A stretch of DNA of 27,506 nucleotides, taken from positions 1-27,506 of the IMG/VR virus record IMGVR_UViG_3300025138_000267; one strand, given 5' to 3'. Of this stretch, positions 9,645 through 17,308 are shown one piece after another; position 1 is the first letter of the stretch, and each line of letters begins with the position of its first letter. The stretch is from a virus. The notes beneath the pieces were generated by a model, which was given only the letters and a program-made list of their open reading frames with translations, ran no database searches and had not been told where the DNA came from. The position numbers were made by a program, and so were the translations under genes.

Positions 9645-11206
9645 GAATCTAGCTCCTCTCTATATAAGTCTACTAATTTAGTATGCGCGTCTACTTTACC
9701 TTGTAGCATTGCATACAGCCTTTTTTCAACATCAGAACCTTGTAGGTGAACCACCGTCATCTTGTTCTTTTGTCCTACCCTATCTATCCTAGCAATACAC
9801 TGCAAATAAACTTCTACACTCATAACGGGAGACCAAAACACAACTGTGTCTGCTCTAGTTAACGTCACTCCGTGAGATGCTGCTTGTGGTTGTATTACTA
9901 AAACTCTAGGTTCATCCTGAGTTTGAAACTTGTTTATGATGTTTGCTCTTTCAGTTGCAGAGACAGCACCATTAATAATTGAATTTGTAATTTTTTTAGA
10001 AGTAAGAAACTCTGCTAAAAATTGTATAGTATGTTTGTATGGTACAAACAAAAGAATCTTATGGTCAGTATCATCTAATACTTCAAGTAATGCGTTAAGT
10101 CTAGGTGAAACATCAAACTTAATGGTCTCATGATCGTCTGTATAAACTGCACCACCAGAGATTTGTAAAAGTTTATTCATACCAGCGGCAGCGTTTACCG
10201 CAGTAACTGACTCATCTCCTGTAGCTATAATCATTTGAGTCTTTAATTGTTTATAGTATTTTTCTACTTGTTTAGTTAAAGGCACAACTCTTGTTTGATA
10301 CATAACAGGAGGTAGGTCTAAGCATTGGTCTTTAGCAAATCGTATTGCAGGTTGTAATGCTTTAAATACGTCGTCTTTTGCTTTAGGTCTAGGTATCCAT
10401 TTGAACCTAGATATTTGATACATTACTTTTTCTCTCCATGCAGCTGATAGTCTAGGAACTCTATCAGGACAGATTAGCTTACCTAATCCAAACGCATCCA
10501 TAGGAGATTGAGATGCAGGGGTTCCTGTCATCATCCATATTCTTGTGTCAGGGTTTAATATTTTATTTAGAGTCTTCCATCTTTTTGTAGTGTGAGACTT
10601 ATATGCGTTGCATTCGTCTACTATTATTAAATCAAAGTTAGCATTCTTTATGTCATCTTGAACAATATTTACTCCGTCGTAATTAATAATAGTGAAATCG
10701 TAATCCCCTTCAATGATTGTTTTTCTTTTGTGAGCAGGCCCATAACAAACAACGGCGCTTCTATGCATGCAGGTATTAAAGACATCTCCTTGCCATGCAG
10801 AATACATAATAGATAGAGGGCATATAATTAATACTTTCTTTATCTTACCTTGTGTCATTAAATAATCAGCAGCCCACAATGCAGAAGAAGTTTTACCTGT
10901 ACCAGCTTCATTAAAACAAAAAGCTTTTTCATTGATACTTAAAAATTCTGCGGTAATTGCTTGGTGATCAAAAGGTTTATACAAACCTGGATATTTATAA
11001 TCTCTACGAATGGGGGAAGGTAAATTGATTTTAAGTCGTACAAGTTTATTTAGTTTAGTCATTTCTTCTAAACCCCAATAAACTAATAGATTGGATATAC
11101 CATCTTGCGAATCTAATATTTTACTTTGCTCTATATTATTTACAACTGTGTTACTTAATTCTATAGGCAAAGCAAGTTTAATTGCTTTTTCATTAACTAA
11201 TTCCAT
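9641..11206 (-). CDS. SNF2-family DEAD/DEAH-box helicase
   Basis: Encodes 521 aa, a complete two-RecA-domain SF2 helicase or translocase. Motif I is NEAGTGKT (99-106), motif II is VDECN (D197/E198, a DECN variant of DEAH), and motif III is MTGTP (226-230). The C-terminal domain has INGAVSATER, the GVTLTRAD segment near 446-453 and motif VI Q469...R473...R476-x-GQ, typical of SNF2 proteins. Such phage enzymes act in replication restart or recombination. AGGAAG precedes the ATG. It is the first gene behind the predicted promoter at 11244-11273 and is translationally coupled to the next gene (ATGA at 9641-9644). Confidence 0.93.
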   Translation of the reverse strand: MELVNEKAIKLALPIELSNTVVNNIEQSKILDSQDGISNLLVYWGLEEMTKLNKLVRLKINLPSPIRRDYKYPGLYKPFDHQAITAEFLSINEKAFCFNEAGTGKTSSALWAADYLMTQGKIKKVLIICPLSIMYSAWQGDVFNTCMHRSAVVCYGPAHKRKTIIEGDYDFTIINYDGVNIVQDDIKNANFDLIIVDECNAYKSHTTKRWKTLNKILNPDTRIWMMTGTPASQSPMDAFGLGKLICPDRVPRLSAAWREKVMYQISRFKWIPRPKAKDDVFKALQPAIRFAKDQCLDLPPVMYQTRVVPLTKQVEKYYKQLKTQMIIATGDESVTAVNAAAGMNKLLQISGGAVYTDDHETIKFDVSPRLNALLEVLDDTDHKILLFVPYKHTIQFLAEFLTSKKITNSIINGAVSATERANIINKFQTQDEPRVLVIQPQAASHGVTLTRADTVVFWSPVMSVEVYLQCIARIDRVGQKNKMTVVHLQGSDVEKRLYAMLQGKVDAHTKLVDLYREELDS

Positions 11207-11243
11207 AACTTCCTAACTTAATGTTTCACTTAACTGGATAACT

Positions 11244-11273
11244 ACTATACACCCTAAACTAAAAATAGGTCAA
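11244..11273 (-). promoter_or_regulatory. predicted sigma70-type promoter for SNF2-to-primase genes
   Basis: Reading leftward, TTGACC (11273-11268), an 18-nt spacer and TATAGT (11249-11244) each match the sigma70 consensus at 5 of 6 positions. This is the only long gap (63 nt) in this part of the block. The -35 box overlaps the stop codon of the upstream basic-protein gene. The predicted start point is near 11237, about 30 nt before the SNF2 ATG. It would let the replication sub-block be expressed independently of the main leftward promoter. Confidence 0.6.
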
Positions 11274-11611
11274 GTCTTTTTTGTTTTTTTCTTGACTGTT
11301 TTCTTTTTTCTTTCTCTAGTGCTTGTTTCTGCTACTAATTTCTTTTTAGAATTTCTTTTAAAAGATCGGTTTTTAGACTTAGTTTGTATAGTATAGCCGT
11401 CTTTGTTCTTACCACCTTTTGATAAAGCTTTCTTATGTGCTATATCTTTTCCTTCTCTTTTGTCTGCTTTACCGTTACCGTTTTTATCAACACCATTGGC
11501 ATCGACTTTACGTCTAAGTCTAGCTCGTGCAGCTCTAGACTTTTTCTCGTTTCGTTTTTGTTCTAATTCCCATTCCTTTTTATAGGGTCTAGGGCTTTTT
11601 GTATATGCCAT
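11270..11611 (-). CDS. very basic HNH-like phage protein with EF-hand-like loop
   Basis: Encodes 113 aa, extremely Lys/Arg-rich. The middle (GKDIAHKKALSKGG, then a tail with NRSFKR, residues about 54-85) matches small phage proteins usually labelled HNH-like, with a His and Asn/Arg arrangement that may be catalytically degenerate. Residues 42-53 (DKNGNGKADKRE) fit a 12-residue EF-hand loop exactly at positions 1, 3, 5, 9 and 12 (D, N, N, D, E). The C-terminal 25 residues are almost all Lys, Arg and Thr and suggest nucleic-acid binding. AGGTGG lies 6 nt before the ATG. The start overlaps the upstream HNH gene by 23 nt. Confidence 0.75.
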   Translation of the reverse strand: MAYTKSPRPYKKEWELEQKRNEKKSRAARARLRRKVDANGVDKNGNGKADKREGKDIAHKKALSKGGKNKDGYTIQTKSKNRSFKRNSKKKLVAETSTRERKKKTVKKKTKKT

Positions 11612-12035
11612 TTTTTGCCACCTTTTTACACCATTGTATAAATTCTTTAACTGTTAAGTCATGCCTGAAAGAGTTTAACGCCCTGCAAACTAATTGAACG
11701 TTCTCTATATTATACTCCCCTCCTGCAATTATTCTATCAATACTTGCGTTGGTCTTTACATATTTTCCCTTGACTTTTTCACAAGTAAGTTTTATCCCTG
11801 ATAATGCACATTTACCCTTTTGTCTAGCTAACAACCTAATTAAATCTTCTGTTAATAAATTACTGCTCTTCTTTTTTGAAAGTAGATGTCTAAAATATAA
11901 TGACCAATTACCTGACTCTCTTTTATATCTTGTATTTGTTTTGTGAGTTACCCCACATTGAGCTGAACAACATAAGTATTTAGGATGGTTAGTTTTAAAT
12001 TCTTTACTACAGACTACACAGTTTACTTTATACAT
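11589..12035 (-). CDS. HNH endonuclease with N-terminal zinc ribbon
   Basis: Encodes 148 aa. The N-terminus has a CVVC...CCSAQC zinc-ribbon pattern. The C-terminal half has the HNH fold signature CALSG...ASIDRI..GGEY...NVQLVCRALNSFRHDL...EFIQWC. The first position usually occupied by a His pair is IDRI here, as in many phage HNH proteins of this subtype, and the central Asn and final His/Asp region are present. It could be a homing-type or recombination nuclease. It overlaps the RecB-like gene by 1 nt (TAATG), so it belongs to the operon rather than being a freestanding insertion. Confidence 0.82.
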   Translation of the reverse strand: MYKVNCVVCSKEFKTNHPKYLCCSAQCGVTHKTNTRYKRESGNWSLYFRHLLSKKKSSNLLTEDLIRLLARQKGKCALSGIKLTCEKVKGKYVKTNASIDRIIAGGEYNIENVQLVCRALNSFRHDLTVKEFIQWCKKVAKNGIYKKP

Positions 12036-12706
12036 TAGCTTGGAAAGAATCTTGGTTTATAAAAGTCACAAGTGTCAACTGAACACCACCCACATAATGG
12101 AGTAGGGTTTGCTCTCCACTCATCCGTGTCATAACTTGTCTCTAGTCTTTTTAATGGTAGCTCAAAAGATTTCCATAATTTATCCATATCTTTTCTATGA
12201 TATTCTTCAGTCAAAAAACTATTCTTCATTACAAATAGTAATCCTGCTTTTATCTTTTGTACCTCTGGAAAATGTGTAAACATCATTATAGCCATTAGCT
12301 TTAATTGTTTAGGATCTGGGTATTTATTATTACCTGTCTTATAATCTACAACATAAGCATCTGCACCATCTATAATAACTAAATCGGCAATGCCTCTAAC
12401 CCATCTATTCTCATCATGAAACTCACAAGGTTCTTTATTATAAGTCAAAGCCATCTCATGCTCACATATCTTCTCGCCTTCAATATTTATAAGAGCATCT
12501 ACCATACCTTTAAAACGTTGATAGTTTTTAGCAAGCTCTACTCCGTCTCTTACATAATTCTCTAATGCAGTGTGTACCTCTTTACCATACATCATGGCCT
12601 CGTTCTCTTTGACTGTATAATTTTTAAGCACCCGTATTTCGTGGTATTGCTTAGGACAATTAGTGTATTGTTTAAGTGATGAGAAACTCCATGTAAAATC
12701 AGCCAT
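12035..12706 (-). CDS. RecB/Cas4-like PD-(D/E)XK exonuclease with probable Fe-S cluster
   Basis: Encodes 223 aa. PD-(D/E)XK nuclease motifs are in order: GKEVH (H45), GIADLVI (D108), VDYKTG (D121, K123) and a following QL (Q134). Four Cys flank the domain in the AddB/Cas4 manner: C17 (TNCPKQY) at the N-terminus and C205, C208 and C213 near the C-terminus. This suggests an Fe-S cluster tying both ends together. The enzyme probably resects phage or host DNA in recombination-linked replication. The start overlaps a small basic gene by 1 nt (TAATG). Confidence 0.9.
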   Translation of the reverse strand: MADFTWSFSSLKQYTNCPKQYHEIRVLKNYTVKENEAMMYGKEVHTALENYVRDGVELAKNYQRFKGMVDALINIEGEKICEHEMALTYNKEPCEFHDENRWVRGIADLVIIDGADAYVVDYKTGNNKYPDPKQLKLMAIMMFTHFPEVQKIKAGLLFVMKNSFLTEEYHRKDMDKLWKSFELPLKRLETSYDTDEWRANPTPLCGWCSVDTCDFYKPRFFPS

Positions 12707-12843
12707 TAACCTTGTCCACGGTATTTTTTAAAACATCTTTTCATTGACTTGTTCATCGTGGAAGTCTTGGCTACCCTACCCCCTTGGCTTGTACGTTTGT
12801 GTATAGGTTCTCTTTCTTGTTCCGTTTGTTTAATCTTTGCCAC
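12706..12843 (-). CDS. 45-aa basic phage protein (short, easily missed)
   Basis: A GTG start at 12843 shares 1 nt with the upstream stop (TAGTG), and its TAA shares 1 nt with the RecB-like ATG (TAATG), so the ORF fits exactly between two real genes. The product is 45 aa and basic, starting (M)AKIKQTEQ and ending in a GGRVAKTSTMNKSMKR stretch plus KKYRGQG. The Thr-Ser-Thr-Met-Asn-Lys motif is one I associate with small phage proteins of unknown function. The continuous open frame with overlaps at both ends is the main support. The function is unknown; nucleic-acid binding is plausible from charge. Confidence 0.75.
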   Translation of the reverse strand: MAKIKQTEQEREPIHKRTSQGGRVAKTSTMNKSMKRCFKKYRGQG

Positions 12844-13112
12844 TATTTATCCTTTGTAAAAGTTTTAGGGTCTACTCCGACGAAGCCACATGATTGTGGT
12901 TCGGTTATTTCAAATCCAAATACATCAGGGTGGTCGCCTGGTAGGTTGCTATACTCTGTTAATAAGCAGCTCGCCGCTTGGTATTCACTACAGTTTTCAT
13001 GATAGTATTCTATCGCCGTCTGGCAGTCATTAAAATATCCAACGAATTCTAGGTCGTCGTAGTTGCCACTAAGACTTACTGTTAGAATGAATGCACCTTC
13101 TGTTAAAGTCAT
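12843..13112 (-). CDS. 89-aa acidic hypothetical protein
   Basis: Encodes 89 aa, acidic, with no transmembrane segment. It has three Cys (about residues 30, 41 and 49) and an aromatic-rich middle (FNDCQTAIEYYHENCSEYQ). The C-terminus reads SCGFVGVDPKTF. I do not recognise the family. Its ATG overlaps the stop of the 51-aa gene upstream (ATGA), and its TAG overlaps the GTG of the 45-aa gene downstream, so it is a genuine operon member. Confidence 0.7.
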   Translation of the reverse strand: MTLTEGAFILTVSLSGNYDDLEFVGYFNDCQTAIEYYHENCSEYQAASCLLTEYSNLPGDHPDVFGFEITEPQSCGFVGVDPKTFTKDK

Positions 13113-13264
13113 TTCTTTTTTTCCCGACGAAGCTTGTTGTCGTCCTCTTCTTTTATCTCATCTTCCCACTCTATTTTTTGGCGAAAGATTTTATTAAAGT
13201 TACTTTCAAATTTATGTTGGTCTGTAGGTCTTCGTTTACTACCTTTCCCGACACTGTTATTCAT
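13109..13264 (-). CDS. 51-aa charged phage protein (short, easily missed)
   Basis: The ATG at 13264 follows a near-ideal AGGAGGT about 7 nt upstream, and the TGA overlaps the next ATG (ATGA). The 51-aa product begins MNNSVGKGSKRRPTD, followed by FESNFNKIF, a pattern common in small phage proteins (GKGS-K/S-RRPT). It ends in an acidic then basic tail. The role is unknown. An upstream ATG at 13271 stops after four codons and is rejected as the start. Confidence 0.8.
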   Translation of the reverse strand: MNNSVGKGSKRRPTDQHKFESNFNKIFRQKIEWEDEIKEEDDNKLRREKKK

Positions 13265-13276
13265 TGCTCATACCTC

Positions 13277-13903
13277 CTAAAAGAATGCTTCTAATAATCC
13301 ATCTCTTCTAATTATATGTCCTTGCAAAGTAATTCTGTATTCATTAGGGGTATATTCTTTCATACCCGCTATCCTATGAATTGTTTGACCATTATGTATC
13401 ACTAGGTCTTTTTCATTATACGCTAAGTGTTGCCGTTGATGAAACTCATCAATGTAGTCCATACCTCCCCCTGATTTGGGTAGCTTGATTGCAAGTGTAA
13501 AAGCATAGCTATCAACGTCTTCTAGTCCTAGTGTAACGTGAGGGTGATCTTGGTGCCAATTACCTGTTATCTTTAAAAACTTTTTGTCACTCGGAAAGAT
13601 ATGAAATCCCGGAACTCTTAACTGAGTCGTTAAATAAATATCTTCTCCGAATACACTGTTCAACGCCGTTCCTACTTCAGTATATAACTCGGCAAATGTT
13701 TGAACCATCATCTCGTTTTCAGCGGGTAAATTTTTATAATATTCTTTTGTTTTACCATCTAGGTATGCACCTCGCCCTAGAGTAAAGAACGGATAATCTT
13801 TCGACCTACTAATCCACATAGCTTTCATTAATAATATAGTTTGTACAATAGATTCTGTATCTATATCCAAAGGTACAGTAGTAAAAGGTGATTTTTGTTT
13901 CAT
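13277..13903 (-). CDS. 2-oxoglutarate/Fe(II)-dependent oxygenase
   Basis: Encodes 208 aa from the ATG at 13903, chosen because AAGGAG lies 5 nt upstream; an ATG at 13936 has no such site. The iron triad and 2OG anchor are visible as NWHQD (H117, D119), the distal H176 (GQTIHRIAG) and R190, fourteen residues later. A SGGGMDYID strand lies between. The substrate is unknown: it could be a nucleobase, a protein side chain or a small metabolite. The gene lies directly downstream of a C5-cytosine methyltransferase, which raises the possibility of oxidation of 5-methylcytosine, but the sequence does not show a TET/JBP-specific feature that I can identify. Confidence 0.83.
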   Translation of the reverse strand: MKQKSPFTTVPLDIDTESIVQTILLMKAMWISRSKDYPFFTLGRGAYLDGKTKEYYKNLPAENEMMVQTFAELYTEVGTALNSVFGEDIYLTTQLRVPGFHIFPSDKKFLKITGNWHQDHPHVTLGLEDVDSYAFTLAIKLPKSGGGMDYIDEFHQRQHLAYNEKDLVIHNGQTIHRIAGMKEYTPNEYRITLQGHIIRRDGLLEAFF

Positions 13904-13926
13904 CACTTCTCCTTCCCATTCAATAT

Positions 13927-15108
13927 CTAAGTCCATATAGCGTTAGAAAATATATGTTTAATTACGTCCACACTCCAACCATTACCTAACATTTTGTATC
14001 TCTGTGTATTAGATACTCCCTCGGTATAATTGTCGGGGACAGTCATGAGCCGCTCACATTCAAGACATGTTAATTTACGGTATGTAGCGTTACTAATAAC
14101 AACATTATCTTTTTGCACTGTAGTTACTGTATTAGTTTTCTCATCAGATCTTATCTCTAACTCTTGCTTAATCGAGCCATCTTCTTGGTATCGTCCTCTA
14201 AATGCTCCTCCGACTATAAGCATATTTCCATTACCTGCAGTTCCTCCACTTTGAGCAGTAAGAGAAATTCCTTTCCCTTCAGGTGAATATATTCTATCCC
14301 CTTGTCCACCTTTGTTAACTGTTCCTACTTGTATAGATTTTACTAAAACTTTAGGCTCCCGATGCCCACCCTGCATTGTTGTCAAGGTAGGAGACTTTCC
14401 ATCAGGGTGATAAACTCTTTTGATTGAATCATTACCTTTTAAGTCAGCATCTCCAACATGGCATAGTCCATCCTTACTAAATATAAGTTGCCGTCTGTGT
14501 TTCTCAAAGTATGATTTAAGATTGCCACCTTTAAAGTAATTAGCGTCAAGGCAATGTGACTTAGTTCTATCAGTCACTCCATCCTCTATAATATCTTTCA
14601 ATACAATACCTAAATCATTAGGCTGCGTTACGTTAGGGATGTTAGTCCAATACAACCTGACTCTGTTCTGTGCGGACAGTAGTGAACTATTTATCATGAT
14701 AGGTTCTACACCTAAATCTTTAGTGATGATTGCTTGAAATTCTTTCTTCATCCTTACGTTTTCTAGTAAAAAGTATTTGGGTTTGGTCTCTTTAAGTAGT
14801 CTCACAAACTCAAAATACAATGCACTACGAGGATCAGAAAAGTTGAGCTGTTTTCCAGCAAATGAAAATCCCTGACAAGGTGAGCCCCCTATCATAAGGT
14901 CTATCTTATCTAGCTTTGTACCATCGACTTGAGTTACATCACCTATATGTTCTATGTTAGGGTAGTTTTTCTTAGCTATTGTCATAGCATACTTATCAAT
15001 TTCTGAAGCATAGTATTTATTTACTTTTACTCCTAGTCTATCTAATGCTATCTGACCACAACTCATTCCATCAAATAGACTTAACACATTTATTTTAGCA
15101 GTCTCCAT
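13927..15108 (-). CDS. DNA (cytosine-5) methyltransferase, DNMT3-like motif set
   Basis: Encodes 393 aa from the ATG at 15108; a GTG at 15132 would add eight residues inside the end of the polymerase gene. Motif I is LFDGMSCGQIAL, the catalytic loop is GGSPCQGFSF (Cys78 from this start), motif VI is LLENVRMKK, motif VIII is SAQNRVRLYW, and motif IX/X is YKMLGNGWSVDVI. The spacing and the run SALYFEFVRLL resemble DNMT3-type enzymes rather than Dcm. The variable target-recognition region holds two similar TLTTMQGG / SLTAQSGG segments. It probably modifies phage DNA to escape restriction. No cognate restriction endonuclease is visible nearby. Confidence 0.93.
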   Translation of the reverse strand: METAKINVLSLFDGMSCGQIALDRLGVKVNKYYASEIDKYAMTIAKKNYPNIEHIGDVTQVDGTKLDKIDLMIGGSPCQGFSFAGKQLNFSDPRSALYFEFVRLLKETKPKYFLLENVRMKKEFQAIITKDLGVEPIMINSSLLSAQNRVRLYWTNIPNVTQPNDLGIVLKDIIEDGVTDRTKSHCLDANYFKGGNLKSYFEKHRRQLIFSKDGLCHVGDADLKGNDSIKRVYHPDGKSPTLTTMQGGHREPKVLVKSIQVGTVNKGGQGDRIYSPEGKGISLTAQSGGTAGNGNMLIVGGAFRGRYQEDGSIKQELEIRSDEKTNTVTTVQKDNVVISNATYRKLTCLECERLMTVPDNYTEGVSNTQRYKMLGNGWSVDVIKHIFSNAIWT

Positions 15109-16957
15109 AGTTTTTAGCGTACCCTCCCTCACAAGTTATTGGACAATCTTTAGCCCAGCCTGGCGGCTTAGACATCTCTCCCATTATATAATTTAAAGCT
15201 TCATCCTTTTCTTCTTCCCCAGCTACACAAACGATAGCGTCATGTACCGTCAACACAGGTCTATATTTGTGGCTGATAGCGACCATCTGCTCACCAATAA
15301 TAATGCGAGCCAATGCTTGAACAATATTCTCTACTACTGAACCACCCCATGTGCCTATCTTACCTCTCCTACTGTTATAAACATATCCTCCTTTTAATTC
15401 AGAAGTGTCCCACTCTAGTTCAGGATAGTATATGTATAACCCATTAGGTAACTTCAATCCTTCAGGGGTAACTGATACTACTTTTTTTTGCCCTATATAA
15501 TACTCAGGTTTATCTTTAGGCCATGACGCAATGTCTGACAAAGCACCATCACAATCTCGCCACAGCTCAACTACCTTATCGTTTAACTCTCTGTATAAAT
15601 TAACTAATCGTTGGCATTCAGTCTCGGATAGTTCTGCACCTCCAAGTTTCAATACGTTCTGTAGCTTCATCGCACCTGTGCCATACCCTAATCCTAGAAT
15701 ACAAGTCTTACCAACAAATCTTTCTATCTTGTCTGTTTTAGTTAGCTTTCGATTGTATACCTTACTTGCAAACTCTAGGTATACATCTCGTCCTTCTCTA
15801 AACCATTGGGTGACATCCTCCTGTCCTGCTAACCAAACTAATACTCGTGCCTCTATCTGTGAACTATCTACATTCAAGATAACACTATCGTCTGGCGGGA
15901 TCAAAGCTTGCTTCAACGCTTTCTTCTTGACATCTCTTGATGGTAAGTTTTGGAAGTTAACTTTATCTGAACCTGACCATCTTCCTGTATGTGCGCCATA
16001 GTATTTTAGTGGGATAGGTAAGAGTCCTTTGTTCCTAGAACCTATGCCTATGAAACGTTCTATTCTTGATTCTTCTATAGTAGATTTAGTACCAAGACGC
16101 ACGGCACAAAGGTCTTGAATGAAGGGGTCTTCATGTTGTTGTAAGTTTATAAATCCTTCGTCTGTTTTAGCTAAAGCAAATGTTTGCTTGCCTGTAGTAG
16201 GAGATTCTTTCATTGGTACTTTAACTTTAAGTTGACACAGTAATTCTGCAAATTGCTTATTACTTGCTAATTTCTTTCTAACTTCTTCCTCACTATCACA
16301 ATTTAATTTAGATTTTAACCCTAATAATAGTTTTTCTTTTTCATCTTTAACTTCTTCTAGTCTTTGTATTAACAATGCGTCATCAACATGTATCTGTGGT
16401 TGTGTAAACATTCTTATGGTTAAATCAATAAGCTTTAATTCGCTGGGAGAAAACCCTTTTATGATTATATTAAATAAACTATAGGTTAGTTCTGTATCGT
16501 TCTTACAATACTCTCCATACTCATGCAATTCATGTGGTTGAAAGTCTTCTAATCGTTTACCTTTAGCTTGAAGAACCGTAGTACCTTTCTGTCCTAAATT
16601 ATATCTCTCAGCTAATGCTTTAAGTGAACCTCCTGCATTAGTACCATGTAATGCTCTCGCTATACAAAGCGTATCGAAGTAGACTTTAGGTGTAATGTTA
16701 AATACCCAAGATAGGATTGCCCCATCAAACATCATGTTGTGACACACTAACGCAGTTCGATCCCACTCAATAGTGTTTAGCACATCTTGAAGTTCCTCTC
16801 GTGTTCCTGTATACCACTTTGTCTTACTATCATTAATCTTTATGGATAGACCTATCACTTGAAACATAGGAGATTTTATATATTCTTCGGTAGTTAAACG
16901 ATTAAGCCCGTAGCCCGTATCGTAGAATGTCTCGAAGTCAATCGTTACTAGATTCAA
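15095..16957 (-). CDS. family A DNA polymerase with 3'-5' exonuclease
   Basis: Encodes 620 aa. The proofreading domain has IDFET (D7, E9), HNMMFD (N74, D78) and YCKND (Y150, D154), the DEDDy set. Polymerase motif A is NVDSSQIEAR (D364), motif B is R413-x3-K417-x7-Y425-G, and motif C is TVHDAIVCV (H572, D573). Motif C has Ala where Glu is usual after the catalytic Asp. It lacks an N-terminal 5'-3' exonuclease domain, as in T7. The TTG start at 16957 is supported by a GAGG 7 nt upstream and by the exonuclease motif starting at residue 6. It overlaps the 59-aa zinc protein gene by 20 nt. Confidence 0.95.
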   Translation of the reverse strand: MNLVTIDFETFYDTGYGLNRLTTEEYIKSPMFQVIGLSIKINDSKTKWYTGTREELQDVLNTIEWDRTALVCHNMMFDGAILSWVFNITPKVYFDTLCIARALHGTNAGGSLKALAERYNLGQKGTTVLQAKGKRLEDFQPHELHEYGEYCKNDTELTYSLFNIIIKGFSPSELKLIDLTIRMFTQPQIHVDDALLIQRLEEVKDEKEKLLLGLKSKLNCDSEEEVRKKLASNKQFAELLCQLKVKVPMKESPTTGKQTFALAKTDEGFINLQQHEDPFIQDLCAVRLGTKSTIEESRIERFIGIGSRNKGLLPIPLKYYGAHTGRWSGSDKVNFQNLPSRDVKKKALKQALIPPDDSVILNVDSSQIEARVLVWLAGQEDVTQWFREGRDVYLEFASKVYNRKLTKTDKIERFVGKTCILGLGYGTGAMKLQNVLKLGGAELSETECQRLVNLYRELNDKVVELWRDCDGALSDIASWPKDKPEYYIGQKKVVSVTPEGLKLPNGLYIYYPELEWDTSELKGGYVYNSRRGKIGTWGGSVVENIVQALARIIIGEQMVAISHKYRPVLTVHDAIVCVAGEEEKDEALNYIMGEMSKPPGWAKDCPITCEGGYAKNYGDC

Positions 16958-17117
16958 TATTTTTCCTCTCTTTTATACAAAACCCTTTTAAGTTCATTAC
17001 TCCCATGTCTGATTCTATTCCGCAATACCATTTGCCCCCATGGTTAATCTTAGCGTCCTTACCACACTCGCAACAAACGGCGGGGCCAACTCTGTTATCT
17101 TCTTTTATAATTGTCAT
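16938..17117 (-). CDS. 59-aa zinc-ribbon-like protein (short, easily missed)
   Basis: The ATG at 17117 overlaps the preceding TGA (ATGA), and the frame ends at 16940-16938, 20 nt into the polymerase gene. The product is 59 aa with CCECGK (C15, C16, C18), then HGGKWYC (C32), and FC (C47), which suggests a one-zinc ribbon. The Shine-Dalgarno for the polymerase lies inside its last codons, so translation of the two is probably coupled. I know no function. Confidence 0.75.
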   Translation of the reverse strand: MTIIKEDNRVGPAVCCECGKDAKINHGGKWYCGIESDMGVMNLKGFCIKERKNIESSND

Positions 17118-17308
17118 ATCTTATTCGCATATTTAGTATGTTCATCACGACAAAGCGGACTGCACCATCTAGCTTTACCCCCAATTACTTCCTCACACCA
17201 TATACATCTACCCGTATTATTATCAGGAACTTCAGTATCTACATTAGATAATGTTGCTTCAAGCCGTCTTTGGACTTCATCATTCGCATCATCTATCTCA
17301 TCACTCAT
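17114..17308 (-). CDS. 64-aa zinc-finger protein
   Basis: Encodes 64 aa from the ATG at 17308, which overlaps the upstream stop (ATGA) and has AAAGGAA about 8 nt before it. A start at 17326 would add six residues without a better site. The N-terminal half is acidic and helical. The C-terminal half has CIWCEEVIGGKARWCSPLC plus a following EHTKY, a C-x2-C...C-x3-C pattern like a treble-clef or TraR/DksA-type finger. The acidic helix plus C-terminal finger recalls small phage DksA/TraR-like proteins, but the length is short and the similarity is only in layout. Confidence 0.72.
   Translation of the reverse strand: MSDEIDDANDEVQRRLEATLSNVDTEVPDNNTGRCIWCEEVIGGKARWCSPLCRDEHTKYANKI

Noticed and set aside
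11589-12035. HNH gene as a homing-endonuclease insertion
   Set aside because: It is joined to its neighbours by stop-start overlaps, and no interrupted gene or intron boundary is visible.
15531-16001. Rightward 156-codon frame in the polymerase gene
   Set aside because: Antisense to clear polymerase motifs; Ser/Thr/Leu-rich composition typical of a shadow frame.
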